Shown in pieces: positions 33,293-45,480 of a stretch of 64,000 bases of DNA (its first letter is position 1; every line of letters starts with the position of its first letter). Source of the DNA: Pseudomonadota bacterium (GTDB taxonomy: Bacteria; Pseudomonadota; Alphaproteobacteria; Rhizobiales; Rhizobiaceae); contig JAIUPA010000006.1 in NCBI GenBank assembly GCA_020161665.1, positions 62,001 to 126,000 of the forward strand, given 5' to 3'. The notes under the pieces were generated by a model. It had not been told where the DNA came from. It saw only the letters and a list, made by a program, of their open reading frames with translations, and ran no database searches. The translations under genes were made by a program, and so were the position numbers.

Positions 33293-35505
33293 TGAAAAAA
33301 CCGACGAAAAGCCCTGATCCCGACCGCAAGGCAGCGGAAATTGCCGAAAGCGAGATCCGGGCCATTGTCGGTGGCACGCATTCCGATCCCTTTTCCCTCC
33401 TCGGCGTTCAAAAGGTCGAGGAGGGCTTCGATGCCCGGTGCTTCATTCCGGGTGCCGAAGCCGTCACGGCCCTGACGCTTGACGGTACCGTGATCGGTGA
33501 GCTGGAATGCCTTGACCCCGCCGGCTTCTTTGCCGGTGCGGTTTCCGTTTCCGTGCAGCAGCCGGTGCGTTTCCGCGCCCGCCGGGGCGATGCGGAATGG
33601 GCGGTGACAGACCCCTACAGTTTCTGGCCGGTTCTCGGCCCGATGGACGATTATTATGTTCGCGAAGGTTCTCACCTTCGCCTTTTCGACAAGCTGGGCG
33701 CTCACCCGATCAAGCATCAGGGCGTGGACGGCACCCATTTTGCCGTCTGGGCACCGAACGCCCGGCGCGTTTCGGTCGTGGGTGACTTCAACCACTGGGA
33801 CGGCCGCACCCATGCCATGCGCCTGCGGATGGACACCGGCATCTGGGAAATCTTTGCGCCGGATGTTCCAGTCGGCACTACCTACAAATACGAAATCGTC
33901 GGTCCCGATGGCGTCGTTCTGCCGCTCAAGGCCGATCCCTTTGCCCGCCGCGCTGAACTGCGCCCGGCAACCGCCTCGATTGTCGCGGCTGAACTGGAGC
34001 AGGAGTGGGAAGACGAGGCGCATCTCGAATTCTGGGCCAAGACGGATGCCCGTCGTCAGCCGATCTCGATCTATGAAGTGCATGCAGGCTCCTGGCAGCG
34101 CCACCCGGATGGCACCTTCCTGAGCTGGGACGAACTGGCTGACCGCCTCATTCCCTACTGCATCGACATGGGCTTTACCCATATCGAGTTCCTGCCGATC
34201 ACCGAGCATCCCTATGACCCCTCATGGGGCTATCAGACGACCGGCCTTTACGCGCCGACCGCCCGTTTCGGCGAACCGGAGGGTTTTGCCCGCTTCATCA
34301 ATGGCTGCCACAAGGTCGGCATTGGCGTCATTCTCGATTGGGTTCCGGCCCACTTCCCGGTTGATGCCCACGGCCTGCGCGAATTTGACGGCACCGCACT
34401 CTACGAGCATGCCGACCCGCGTCAGGGCTTCCATCCCGACTGGAAGACGGCCATCTACAATTTCGGCCGTAACGAGGTTGTCTCCTACCTCACCAACAAC
34501 GCCCTTTACTGGACGGAACGGTTCCATGTGGACGGGTTGCGCGTCGATGCGGTCGCCTCCATGCTCTATCTCGATTACTCGCGCAAGGAAGGCGAGTGGA
34601 TCCCCAACGAGTATGGCGGGCGCGAAAACCTCGAAGCCGTGCGCTTCCTCCAGCAGATGAACAAGCTGGTCTACAGCGGGCGAGCCGGCGCCATCACCAT
34701 TGCCGAGGAATCCACCTCCTGGCCGAAAGTCTCCCAGCCGGTTTATGACGGCGGTCTCGGCTTCGGCTTCAAGTGGAACATGGGCTTCATGCATGACACG
34801 CTGCGTTATCTGGCGCGCGATCCCATCTACCGCAAGCACCACCATCAGGAAATCACCTTCGGCCTGCTCTATGCCTTTGCCGAAAACTTCGTGCTGCCGC
34901 TCTCCCATGATGAAGTGGTGCACGGCAAAGGCTCGATGATTGCCAAGATGGCGGGCGATGACTGGCAGAAATTCGCCAATCTGCGCGCTTATTACGCCTT
35001 CATGTGGGGCTATCCCGGCAAGAAGCTGCTGTTCATGGGCCAGGAATTTGCCCAGTGGAGCGAGTGGAGCGAAGAGCGTTCGCTGGACTGGAACCTGATC
35101 CAGTATCCGCTGCACGAGGGCATGCGCCGCCTCGTGCGCGACCTCAATTTCACCTATCGCGCCAAGCCTGCCCTCCATGCCCGCGACTGCGAGCCGGAAG
35201 GCTTCCGTTGGCTGATTGTTGATGACCATGACAACTCGGTCTTCGCATGGGTGCGTGAAGCCCCCGGCGAGAAGCCGATTGTCATCATTTCGAATTTCAC
35301 CCCGATTCATAAGGAGAATTACTGGCTGCCCCTGCCGCATGGCGGAAGGTGGCGTGAAATCCTCAATACGGACGCCGAAATTTATGGCGGCAGTGGCAAG
35401 GGCAATGGCGGGCGCGTTGAAGCGGTCGTTAATATTGACGGCGCTTCCGGCTCCGTGATCACCCTGCCGCCGCTCGCGACAATCATGCTCGAACCCGAAC
35501 TTTAA
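33292..35505 (+). CDS. glgB: 1,4-alpha-glucan branching enzyme
   Basis: This 737-residue GH13 enzyme transfers alpha-1,4 chains to make alpha-1,6 branches. It has two N-terminal CBM48-type beta domains (about 25-110 and 120-230, with FAVWAPNARRVSVVGDFNHWDG) and a TIM-barrel core. The catalytic residues are readable as Asp419 (GLRVDAVASM), Glu472 (ITIAEESTSW) and Asp540 (LSHDEVVHGKGS). The start ATG overlaps the glgP stop by one base, so the two are translationally coupled. An in-frame upstream reading inside glgP is not used. Length and domain order match the two-N-domain bacterial type. Confidence 0.96.
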   Translation: MKKPTKSPDPDRKAAEIAESEIRAIVGGTHSDPFSLLGVQKVEEGFDARCFIPGAEAVTALTLDGTVIGELECLDPAGFFAGAVSVSVQQPVRFRARRGDAEWAVTDPYSFWPVLGPMDDYYVREGSHLRLFDKLGAHPIKHQGVDGTHFAVWAPNARRVSVVGDFNHWDGRTHAMRLRMDTGIWEIFAPDVPVGTTYKYEIVGPDGVVLPLKADPFARRAELRPATASIVAAELEQEWEDEAHLEFWAKTDARRQPISIYEVHAGSWQRHPDGTFLSWDELADRLIPYCIDMGFTHIEFLPITEHPYDPSWGYQTTGLYAPTARFGEPEGFARFINGCHKVGIGVILDWVPAHFPVDAHGLREFDGTALYEHADPRQGFHPDWKTAIYNFGRNEVVSYLTNNALYWTERFHVDGLRVDAVASMLYLDYSRKEGEWIPNEYGGRENLEAVRFLQQMNKLVYSGRAGAITIAEESTSWPKVSQPVYDGGLGFGFKWNMGFMHDTLRYLARDPIYRKHHHQEITFGLLYAFAENFVLPLSHDEVVHGKGSMIAKMAGDDWQKFANLRAYYAFMWGYPGKKLLFMGQEFAQWSEWSEERSLDWNLIQYPLHEGMRRLVRDLNFTYRAKPALHARDCEPEGFRWLIVDDHDNSVFAWVREAPGEKPIVIISNFTPIHKENYWLPLPHGGRWREILNTDAEIYGGSGKGNGGRVEAVVNIDGASGSVITLPPLATIMLEPEL

Positions 35506-35532
35506 AAGACACCAAGGCGGGAGGAACGACCT

Positions 35533-36792
35533 ATGGAAAGACGCATTCAGCCCCTGTCGCGCGACGCGATGGCCTATGTTCTCGCAGGTGGCCGCGGTAG
35601 CCGTCTCAAGGAATTGACCGACCGGCGCGCCAAGCCGGCCGTCTATTTCGGCGGCAAGGCCCGTATTATTGACTTTGCCCTTTCAAACGCCATCAATTCC
35701 GGCATCCGCCGCATCGGGGTTGCCACGCAGTACAAGGCCCACTCGCTGATCCGTCACCTGCAGCGTGGCTGGAACTTCCTGCGGCCGGAACGTAACGAAA
35801 GCTTTGATATTCTGCCCGCCTCCCAGCGCGTTTCGGAAACGCAATGGTATGAAGGCACCGCCGATGCTGTCTACCAGAACCTCGACATCATCGAGCCCTA
35901 CGGCCCGGAATATATGGTGCTTCTGGCCGGCGACCATATCTATAAAATGGACTATGAATTGATGCTGCAGCAGCACGTCGATTCCGGCGCGGATGTCACC
36001 ATCGGCTGCCTTGAAGTGCCGCGCGCCGACGCAACGGGTTTCGGCGTCATGGCCGTCAATGAGAAGGACGTGATCACCGAGTTCATCGAAAAGCCCGCCA
36101 ATCCGCCGGGCATTCCCGGCAATCCGGACGTTTCGCTGGCCTCGATGGGCATCTATGTCTTCCACACGAAGTTCCTGTTGGAATGCCTGCGCCGTGACGC
36201 CGCTGACCCGACTTCGTCGCGCGACTTCGGCAAGGACATCATTCCTTACATCGTGAAGAACGGCAAAGCCGTCGCCCATCGGTTCGCCCATTCCTGCGTG
36301 CGCTCCACCTTCGAAAACGAACCCTACTGGCGCGACGTCGGCACGATTGATGCCTACTGGCAGGCCAATATCGACCTCACCGACGTGGTGCCGGAACTTG
36401 ACATCTACGACAAGCAGTGGCCGATCTGGACCTATGCGGAAATCACCCCGCCCGCCAAGTTCGTGCACGATGATGAAAACCGCCGCGGTTCGGCTGTGTC
36501 GTCGGTCGTGTCGGGCGATTGCATCATTTCGGGTTCGGCGCTGTACAAAAGCCTGCTGTTTACGGGTGTGCGCGCCAATTCCTATTCGCGTCTGGAAGGC
36601 GCGGTCGTGCTGCCGAGCGTCCATATCGGTCGCCACGCCCGCCTCAAGAATGTCGTCATCGACCATGGCGTGAAGATCCCCGAAGGTCTGGTTGTCGGCG
36701 AAGATCCCGAACTCGATGCCAAGCGCTTCCGCCGCAGCGAAAACGGCGTCTGCCTCATCACCCAGCACATGATTGATCGTCTGGAGCGCTGA
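35533..36792 (+). CDS. glgC: Glucose-1-phosphate adenylyltransferase (ADP-glucose pyrophosphorylase)
   Basis: This 419-residue enzyme makes ADP-glucose from glucose-1-phosphate and ATP, the committed and allosterically controlled step. The nucleotide-binding opening is [27 protein letters not shown]. The mid region [11 protein letters not shown]...[11 protein letters not shown] is the catalytic core, and FIEKP is the sugar-phosphate lysine site. A left-handed beta helix closes the C-terminus (about 290-419). The enzyme of this bacterial group responds to fructose-6-phosphate and pyruvate, a family fact not visible here. AGGCGGGAGGA precedes the ATG. It ends one base before glgA. Confidence 0.97.
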   Translation: MERRIQPLSRDAMAYVLAGGRGSRLKELTDRRAKPAVYFGGKARIIDFALSNAINSGIRRIGVATQYKAHSLIRHLQRGWNFLRPERNESFDILPASQRVSETQWYEGTADAVYQNLDIIEPYGPEYMVLLAGDHIYKMDYELMLQQHVDSGADVTIGCLEVPRADATGFGVMAVNEKDVITEFIEKPANPPGIPGNPDVSLASMGIYVFHTKFLLECLRRDAADPTSSRDFGKDIIPYIVKNGKAVAHRFAHSCVRSTFENEPYWRDVGTIDAYWQANIDLTDVVPELDIYDKQWPIWTYAEITPPAKFVHDDENRRGSAVSSVVSGDCIISGSALYKSLLFTGVRANSYSRLEGAVVLPSVHIGRHARLKNVVIDHGVKIPEGLVVGEDPELDAKRFRRSENGVCLITQHMIDRLER

Positions 36793-36793
36793 C

Positions 36794-39870
<3,077 letters not shown>

Positions 39871-39874
39871 GTTG

Positions 39875-41851
39875 ATGGTCATGAAGAAGATCCCTGCGAC
39901 ACGCGGCGGCGTCGAACTGACGCCCGCCGGTGGTGTTTTTTCGCTGTGGTCTCACCATGCCACAGGCGCAACGCTTTGCCTTTTCGATGAGGCAGGGCGT
40001 CGTGAAGTTGCGAAAATCCCCATGGAACGCAGCGAAGGCGGGCTTTTCCGCGCCTTTGCCGAAGGCGTGCGCGAAGGTGCGCTTTACGGCTATCGCGTTG
40101 AAGGCACCTATGCCCCGGACGAAGGCCTGTGGTTTGACCCTTCGAAACTGCTGATCGACCCCTATGCCAAGGCCATCGACCGGCCCTTTGTCTATGATCC
40201 GAAGCTCGCCGTCTTTGGCGCCGACACCGCCCCGCTCGTGCCGAAATGCGTGGTGATGGCCGACAAGCCCGTCATCCATGAACCACCCCGGTTCACCCAT
40301 GGCGGCCTTGTCTATGAAGTCTCCGTCAAGGCGTTCACCAAGCTGCAACCGGACGTGCCGGAAGCGATGCGTGGCACCGTTGCCGCCCTCGCCCATCCCT
40401 CCGTCATCGCCCATCTCAAACGCATCGGCGTCGATGCCATTGAACTGATGCCGATCACCGCCTGGATCGACGAGCGCCATCTTGGGCCCCTTGGGCTCAC
40501 CAATGCCTGGGGTTACAATCCGGTGGCGTTCATGCCGCTCGACCCGCGCCTTTGCCCCGGCGGCATGGACGAATTGCGCGAGACGGTCGCCCGTCTGCAT
40601 GACGAAGGCATCGGCGTGATCCTCGATCTCGTCTTCAACCATACGGGCGAAAGTGACCGCTTCGGCCCGACGCTGTCCCTGCGCGGCATCGACAATCTGT
40701 GCCATTACCGCCATCTGCCCGATCATCCGGGTGTGCTGGTCAACGATACGGGCTGTGGCAATACGGTGGCCTGCGACCACCCCTATATGCGCCGCCTGAT
40801 CATCGACAGCCTGCGCCATTTCGTCTTGAACGCGGGCATTGACGGCTTCCGCTTCGACCTCGCCCCCATCCTGTTTCGCAACCATGCGGGCTTCAATCCG
40901 CACAGCGAACTGGCCGTTGCCATCCGCAATGATGACGTGCTCGGCGACCGTGTGATGATTGCCGAACCGTGGGACATCGGCCCCGGCGGCTATCAACTGG
41001 GCAATTTCCCGGAACCGTTTATCGAGTGGAACGACCGGGCGCGCGATGGCATGCGCCGTTACTGGCGCGGCGATCTGTCAATGACCGGACCGCTGGCGAC
41101 CATTCTCGCCGGCTCCTCGGATATTTTCGAAAACGACCCGCAGCCGCGCACCCGCTCGGTCAACTTCATGGCCGCCCATGATGGCTTTACGCTTTGGGAT
41201 CTGGTGTCCCACGAGACAAAGCACAATGACGCAAACGGCGAGGAAAACCGCGACGGCCATAACGAGAACCTTTCGTGGAACAATGGCGTTGAGGGCAAGA
41301 CCGCCCGCGCCACCATCCTGAAAAAGCGTCGTCAGGATGTGAAGGCGCTGCTTTCCACCCTCTTCCTCAGCCGTGGCTCGATCATGGTGACGATGGGGGA
41401 TGAGGCAGGCCGCACCCAGCGCGGCAACAACAATGCCTATTGTCAGGACAACGAAATCACCTGGCTCGACTGGGCCGCGATGGACGAGGACATCATCGCC
41501 CATACGGCCTTCTTGTCCGGTCTGCGCAAGCGGTTCCCGGCCTTGTCAGCCCCGGATTTCTTCATCGGCAACGGCGATGTGGCGTGGTTGTCGCCCAACG
41601 GCCAACCCTTGACGCCCGAGGAATGGGAAGACCCGGACCGCAGCGCCTTCACCGTTTCCATCGCCTCGCTGGATCGGGAAACCGGCAAACCGTCGCACCT
41701 GATGGCTTTGTTCAACCGCGGCCAGCAGACGGCAGGCTTCCTGCTTCCGGGGGAAGGTCCGTGTCTGGCGCTTGCCACCGGACAGCGCAAGCACGGCGGC
41801 AGCGGCGTTGCTGTGCCCGCCCGAAGCGTTGCTTTCTACGTCGGACCTTAA
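39875..41851 (+). CDS. glgX: Glycogen debranching enzyme
   Basis: This 658-residue GH13 isoamylase-type enzyme hydrolyses alpha-1,6 branches left after phosphorylase action. An N-terminal CBM48-like domain (about 10-120) precedes the barrel. The catalytic nucleophile Asp is in GFRFDLAPIL, the acid/base Glu in MIAEPWDIG and the third Asp in NFMAAHDGFTL. The GHNENLSWNNG block and GDEAGRTQRGNNNAYCQDNE are GlgX hallmarks. The start is ATG 39875 or 39881; the ribosome binding site is poor, so translation may depend on coupling with pgm, whose stop lies four bases upstream. It is the last gene of the operon; I found no obvious terminator after it. Confidence 0.95.
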   Translation: MVMKKIPATRGGVELTPAGGVFSLWSHHATGATLCLFDEAGRREVAKIPMERSEGGLFRAFAEGVREGALYGYRVEGTYAPDEGLWFDPSKLLIDPYAKAIDRPFVYDPKLAVFGADTAPLVPKCVVMADKPVIHEPPRFTHGGLVYEVSVKAFTKLQPDVPEAMRGTVAALAHPSVIAHLKRIGVDAIELMPITAWIDERHLGPLGLTNAWGYNPVAFMPLDPRLCPGGMDELRETVARLHDEGIGVILDLVFNHTGESDRFGPTLSLRGIDNLCHYRHLPDHPGVLVNDTGCGNTVACDHPYMRRLIIDSLRHFVLNAGIDGFRFDLAPILFRNHAGFNPHSELAVAIRNDDVLGDRVMIAEPWDIGPGGYQLGNFPEPFIEWNDRARDGMRRYWRGDLSMTGPLATILAGSSDIFENDPQPRTRSVNFMAAHDGFTLWDLVSHETKHNDANGEENRDGHNENLSWNNGVEGKTARATILKKRRQDVKALLSTLFLSRGSIMVTMGDEAGRTQRGNNNAYCQDNEITWLDWAAMDEDIIAHTAFLSGLRKRFPALSAPDFFIGNGDVAWLSPNGQPLTPEEWEDPDRSAFTVSIASLDRETGKPSHLMALFNRGQQTAGFLLPGEGPCLALATGQRKHGGSGVAVPARSVAFYVGP

Positions 41852-42034
41852 CAAGGTCTTAAGCCCGCATTTGCTGGATTTTTCGCGAGATTTGCGCTGG
41901 TGGATATAGACTTCGTTTCGACGATCTGTTAATGCGCATCACCAATCGACGAGGCCTAGCACCTCGCAGAACAATAATGATTGCCGAAGCGTCGCTGCTC
42001 TTGGCACCAACCAGATCTAAGGAATGGGATAAAA

Positions 42035-42262
42035 GTGCAGGTACTCGTTCGCGATAACAATGTTGATCAGGCTCTCCGCGCGCTCAAGAAGAAGATGCAG
42101 CGCGAGGGTATCTTCCGTGAAATGAAGATGCGCGAAAACTACGAAAAGCCGTCTGAAAAGCGTGCTCGCGAAAAGGCTGAAGCCGTTCGCCGCGTTCGCA
42201 AGCTGGCCCGTAAGCGCGCCCAGCGCGAAGGCGCTGTAACCGGTGCCCGCCCCGCCCGCTGA
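42035..42262 (+). CDS. rpsU: Small ribosomal subunit protein bS21
   Basis: This 75-residue, strongly basic protein reads [20 protein letters not shown] from the start, followed by the GIFREMKMR and [19 protein letters not shown] segments. It is a textbook alphaproteobacterial S21, needed for initiation near the 16S rRNA 3' end. The start is GTG at 42035 with GGGA five bases upstream; no ATG fits. It is monocistronic, with the terminator at 42297-42328. Confidence 0.96.
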   Translation: MQVLVRDNNVDQALRALKKKMQREGIFREMKMRENYEKPSEKRAREKAEAVRRVRKLARKRAQREGAVTGARPAR

Positions 42263-42296
42263 TCGCCGTTTTTTCGACGTTTTTCACAGGCATTTG

Positions 42297-42328
42297 AAGC
42301 GGTGGTGAGATTTCGCCGCCGCTTTTTT
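42297..42328 (+). terminator. Rho-independent terminator of rpsU
   Basis: AAGCGGTGG (42297-42305) pairs with CCGCCGCTT (42316-42324, one G-U pair), followed by a six-T run. Confidence 0.8.
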
Positions 42329-42405
42329 CTTAAGCCAGAGGCGCATATAGTCTTATCCGTGCGCCCGGCACTCCCAATTTCCCGAACGACGTGGAATTTA
42401 GCCTG

Positions 42406-43305
42406 ATGACGATGGGTTCTGCCAAGACGGTTCTTGTCTCCGATACCTCCCGCAACGCAGCCGCTGGCCGCAACGCTTATTCGCGTCTTGCACCGCTGGC
42501 CGCTCTGGCCGCCGTGCTGTCGCTGAGCGCCTGCGCCTCGTCACCGACGCCGACCGATGTGATCAGCATCGACCGCACGCAGGGTTCGCAGCAAAACATC
42601 TCGTCGCTGACCGCCGTTATCAATGCCAACCCGTCGGACCCGGAAGGCTACAACGTGCGTGGCGCGGCCTACGGCAAGGCCGGTGAGTCGCGCAAGGCAC
42701 TGGACGATTTCAACACCGCGCTGAAGCTCAACCCGCGCTTCTATCAGGCCTATGCCAACCGCGCGCTGGTCTACCGCACCATCAACCGCAACAACGAAGC
42801 GCTGTCCGACTACAACATGGCGCTTCAGATCAACCCGTCCTACGACGTGGCGCTGATCGGTCGCGGCAATCTCTACCGTCAGTCCGGCCAGGACCTGCAG
42901 GCCTTCAACGATTTCAACAAGGCCATCGAGCTCGACACCACGGACGGTCGCGCCTACCACAATCGCGGCCTGATCTATCAGAAGCGCGGCCAGCAGACGC
43001 AGGCGATCGAAGACTTCTCCAAGGCCATCTCGCTGTCGTCCACCTCGCCGGAACCCTATAACGGCCGCGGTATTTCCTACCTTGCGCTGAAAGATGATGA
43101 AAACGCCTTCGCGGATTTCAACACCTCGATCCAGCTCGGTCCGGACCGTTCGGAATCCTGGACCAATCAGGCGCTGGTGTATGAGCAGCGCGGCGAAAAG
43201 GCCAAGGCCGCCAAGTCCTACTCGCACGCCATCAAGCTGGACCCGAACAATTCCGTGGCCCGCGCTGGTCTCGCCCGCGTCAAGGGCATGCCCGTTGCGC
43301 AGTAA
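42406..43305 (+). CDS. TPR-repeat lipoprotein
   Basis: This 299-residue protein has a lipoprotein signal peptide whose lipobox LSAC (LSLSACASS) lies at about residues 43-46, preceded by a long charged N-region. Six tetratricopeptide repeats then run to the C-terminus (for example GYNVRGAAYGKAGESRKALDDFNTAL and AYHNRGLIYQKRGQQTQAIEDF). It should be anchored in a membrane facing the periplasm, where TPRs act as protein-binding scaffolds, similar in shape to NlpI. Partners are unknown. Start ATG 42406 is chosen; ATG 42412 and GTG 42391 are alternatives. A strong terminator follows. Confidence 0.85.
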   Translation: MTMGSAKTVLVSDTSRNAAAGRNAYSRLAPLAALAAVLSLSACASSPTPTDVISIDRTQGSQQNISSLTAVINANPSDPEGYNVRGAAYGKAGESRKALDDFNTALKLNPRFYQAYANRALVYRTINRNNEALSDYNMALQINPSYDVALIGRGNLYRQSGQDLQAFNDFNKAIELDTTDGRAYHNRGLIYQKRGQQTQAIEDFSKAISLSSTSPEPYNGRGISYLALKDDENAFADFNTSIQLGPDRSESWTNQALVYEQRGEKAKAAKSYSHAIKLDPNNSVARAGLARVKGMPVAQ

Positions 43306-43332
43306 AGCGCGCGATCAAACAGCACGATTGCA

Positions 43333-43358
43333 AAAGGCGGCCTCGGGCCGCCTTTTTT
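43333..43358 (+). terminator. Rho-independent terminator of the TPR gene
   Basis: AAAGGCGGCC and GGCCGCCTTT form a perfect stem with a TCG loop, ending in six T. It lies 28 bases after the stop codon. Confidence 0.9.
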
Positions 43359-43426
43359 ATTTCATATAGGGCAAAAGATAAGCGGGCGGGAAAAGCCCTG
43401 GCATTGCCCTTAGCGGCAATCGCAGT

Positions 43427-43581
43427 CTTCTCTTCCCCCTCGCCCCGCTTGCGGGGAGAGGGTTGGGGTGAGGGGCAAAGCCACGGGTAGAACCATTTAC
43501 GAATAGGCATTCGTGCGATGTTCTCGCCCCTCATCCCGCTGCCGCGACCTTCTCCCCGCGAGCGGGGAGAAGGGGAGTTCG
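43427..43581. repeat. Inverted pair of rhizobial palindromic (REP-like) repeats
   Basis: Two copies lie head to head. The first (about 43428-43477) contains CCCCGC-TTGC-GGGGAG followed by AGGGTTGGGGTGAGGGGC. The second, in reverse orientation (about 43527-43581), has CTCCCCGC-GAGC-GGGGAG and CCCCTCATCCCGC. The same family occurs as a pair at 60420-60562. They fill most of the 352-base gap between the TPR gene and pntB. Confidence 0.7.
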
Positions 43582-43657
43582 AGAACCGTTGTGCCCAAAG
43601 GCTATGCGGAAAGGTTTATCATCAACCTCAGGGGGCGGAAAACCGCCCCCTTCCATT

Positions 43658-45058
43658 TTAGTGCGCCATCGCTTTCACAATGTCTTCGGTCATCTTCTTC
43701 GCGTCGCCGAGCAGCATCATCGTGCCGTCCTTGTAGAACAGCGTATTGTCGATGCCCGCATAACCGGAGCCGAGCGAACGCTTGACGAAGAGGCAGGTCC
43801 GCGCCTTGTCCACGTCGAGGATCGGCATGCCATAGATCGGCGAGGTCTTGTCGTCACGCGCCGCCGGGTTCGTCACGTCGTTGGCACCGATCACGTAGGC
43901 CACGTCAGCCTGCGCGAATTCCGAGTTGATGTCCTCCAGTTCGAACACCTCGTCGTAAGGCACATTGGCCTCGGCCAGCAGAACGTTCATGTGGCCCGGC
44001 ATACGGCCCGCCACCGGGTGAATGGCATACTTCACTTCGACGCCCGCTTCCTTGAGCTTGTCGGCCAGTTCGCGCAGCGCATGCTGGGCCTGGGCGACAG
44101 CCATGCCGTAACCCGGCACGATAATGACCTTGGAAGCGTTCATCATCAGGAAGGCCGCATCATCGGCAGAGCCGGTCTTGACCGTGCGCTGCACACCGTC
44201 ATCGCTGCCAGCCACGGCGGTTTCACCGCCAAAGCCGCCGAGAATGACCGAGATGAAGGAGCGGTTCATGCCCTTGCACATGATGTAGGAGAGGATCGCG
44301 CCCGAGGAGCCGACAAGCGCCCCGGTGATGATCAGCGCCAGATTGCCAAGCGTAAAGCCGATACCAGCCGCCGCCCAACCCGAATAGGAATTGAGCATGG
44401 AGACGACCACCGGCATATCCGCGCCACCAATCGGAATGATCATCATCACACCGAAGACCAGCGACAGAAGGACGATGAGCCAGAACACGAAGTGGCTTTC
44501 CGTCATCACCAGAACGCCGATCAGAACGACGATGGCAATGGCAATGGACGCATTCACCACATGGCGCATCGGCAGCATGATCGGCTTGCCGGACATGCGC
44601 CCGTCGAGCTTCAGGAAGGCGATAATCGAGCCGGTGAAAGTGACGGCACCGATGGCAACGCCCAGCGACATTTCAACGAGCGCCTGCCCGTGAATGGAAC
44701 CCACCTCGCCAATCCCGAAGGAGGACGGCGTGTAAAGCGCGGCGGCCGCCACCAGCACGGCGGCAAGACCGACGAGCGAGTGGAAGCCGGCCACAAGCTG
44801 CGGCATCGAGGTCATGGGAATGGAGCGGGCGATGTAAGCCCCTGCCCCGCCACCAATCGCCAGACCCAGCAGAATGAGCATCAGCCCCCCGAAGGACGGC
44901 GTGGCCAGAAGCAAGGTTGTGCCAATGGCAATGCCCATGCCGATCATGCCGTAAAGGTTTCCCTGACGGCTGGTCGTGGGATGGGACAGGCCGCGCAAGG
45001 CCATGATGAAGAGCACCCCGGAAACGAGGTAGAGGAAAGCTGCGAAATTCTCAGACAT
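43658..45058 (-). CDS. pntB: NAD(P) transhydrogenase subunit beta
   Basis: This 466-residue membrane protein is the third polypeptide of the proton-translocating transhydrogenase. About eight N-terminal helices form part of the proton channel, and the C-terminal domain III (about 290-466) binds NADP(H), with VIIVPGYGMAVAQAQHA as the dinucleotide loop. KRSLGSGYAGIDNTLFY near the end is conserved. The complex uses the proton motive force to make NADPH from NADH and NADP. It lies 11 bases after the membrane alpha segment gene in a three-gene operon. Confidence 0.96.
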   Translation of the reverse strand: MSENFAAFLYLVSGVLFIMALRGLSHPTTSRQGNLYGMIGMGIAIGTTLLLATPSFGGLMLILLGLAIGGGAGAYIARSIPMTSMPQLVAGFHSLVGLAAVLVAAAALYTPSSFGIGEVGSIHGQALVEMSLGVAIGAVTFTGSIIAFLKLDGRMSGKPIMLPMRHVVNASIAIAIVVLIGVLVMTESHFVFWLIVLLSLVFGVMMIIPIGGADMPVVVSMLNSYSGWAAAGIGFTLGNLALIITGALVGSSGAILSYIMCKGMNRSFISVILGGFGGETAVAGSDDGVQRTVKTGSADDAAFLMMNASKVIIVPGYGMAVAQAQHALRELADKLKEAGVEVKYAIHPVAGRMPGHMNVLLAEANVPYDEVFELEDINSEFAQADVAYVIGANDVTNPAARDDKTSPIYGMPILDVDKARTCLFVKRSLGSGYAGIDNTLFYKDGTMMLLGDAKKMTEDIVKAMAH

Positions 45059-45069
45059 CGGTCAGCCCC

Positions 45070-45480
45070 TCACTTTTCTTTTTTCTTGTACATGGCAAGC
45101 ATGCGCTGGGTGACGAGGAAGCCGCCGAAAATATTGACGGATACCAGCACCAGCGCCACGAAACCGAAGCCCGTGGCAAGGCCGCTCATCGAAATGCCGA
45201 CGGCCAGAAGCGCGCCAACCACGATCACGGAGGAAATGGCATTGGTCACGGCCATCAGTGGCGTATGCAGCGCCGGCGTCACCGACCAGACGACGTAATA
45301 GCCGACGAAAATCGACAGCACGAAGATCGCCAGACGAAACACGAAGGGATCAATCGCCCCGCCGCTTGCCCCGTGGGCTGCGGCAGAAATGGCATCGGGG
45401 GCCTGCTCGGCGGCCATTTTCACGGCCTCAACGGCCTTGTCCAGCCCGTCAAGGGCACGGTTCATGACTTCATTGGCCAT
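45070..45480 (-). CDS. pntAB: NAD(P) transhydrogenase alpha subunit, transmembrane part
   Basis: This 136-residue protein has a hydrophilic helical start and then three or four membrane helices (about 45-128). The conserved segment VVWSVTPALHTPLMAVTNAISSVIVVGAL is the channel-forming part of PntA that is split off as a separate protein in alphaproteobacteria. ATG 45480 overlaps the upstream pntAA stop (TGATG). AGGAGGA seven bases before it fixes the start, over an adjacent GTG at 45483. Confidence 0.94.
   Translation of the reverse strand: MANEVMNRALDGLDKAVEAVKMAAEQAPDAISAAAHGASGGAIDPFVFRLAIFVLSIFVGYYVVWSVTPALHTPLMAVTNAISSVIVVGALLAVGISMSGLATGFGFVALVLVSVNIFGGFLVTQRMLAMYKKKEK

Noticed and set aside
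43589..45298. 569-codon plus-strand frame over pntB
   Set aside because: pntB on the other strand is certain. The antisense product is a His/Arg/Asp-rich string without domains.
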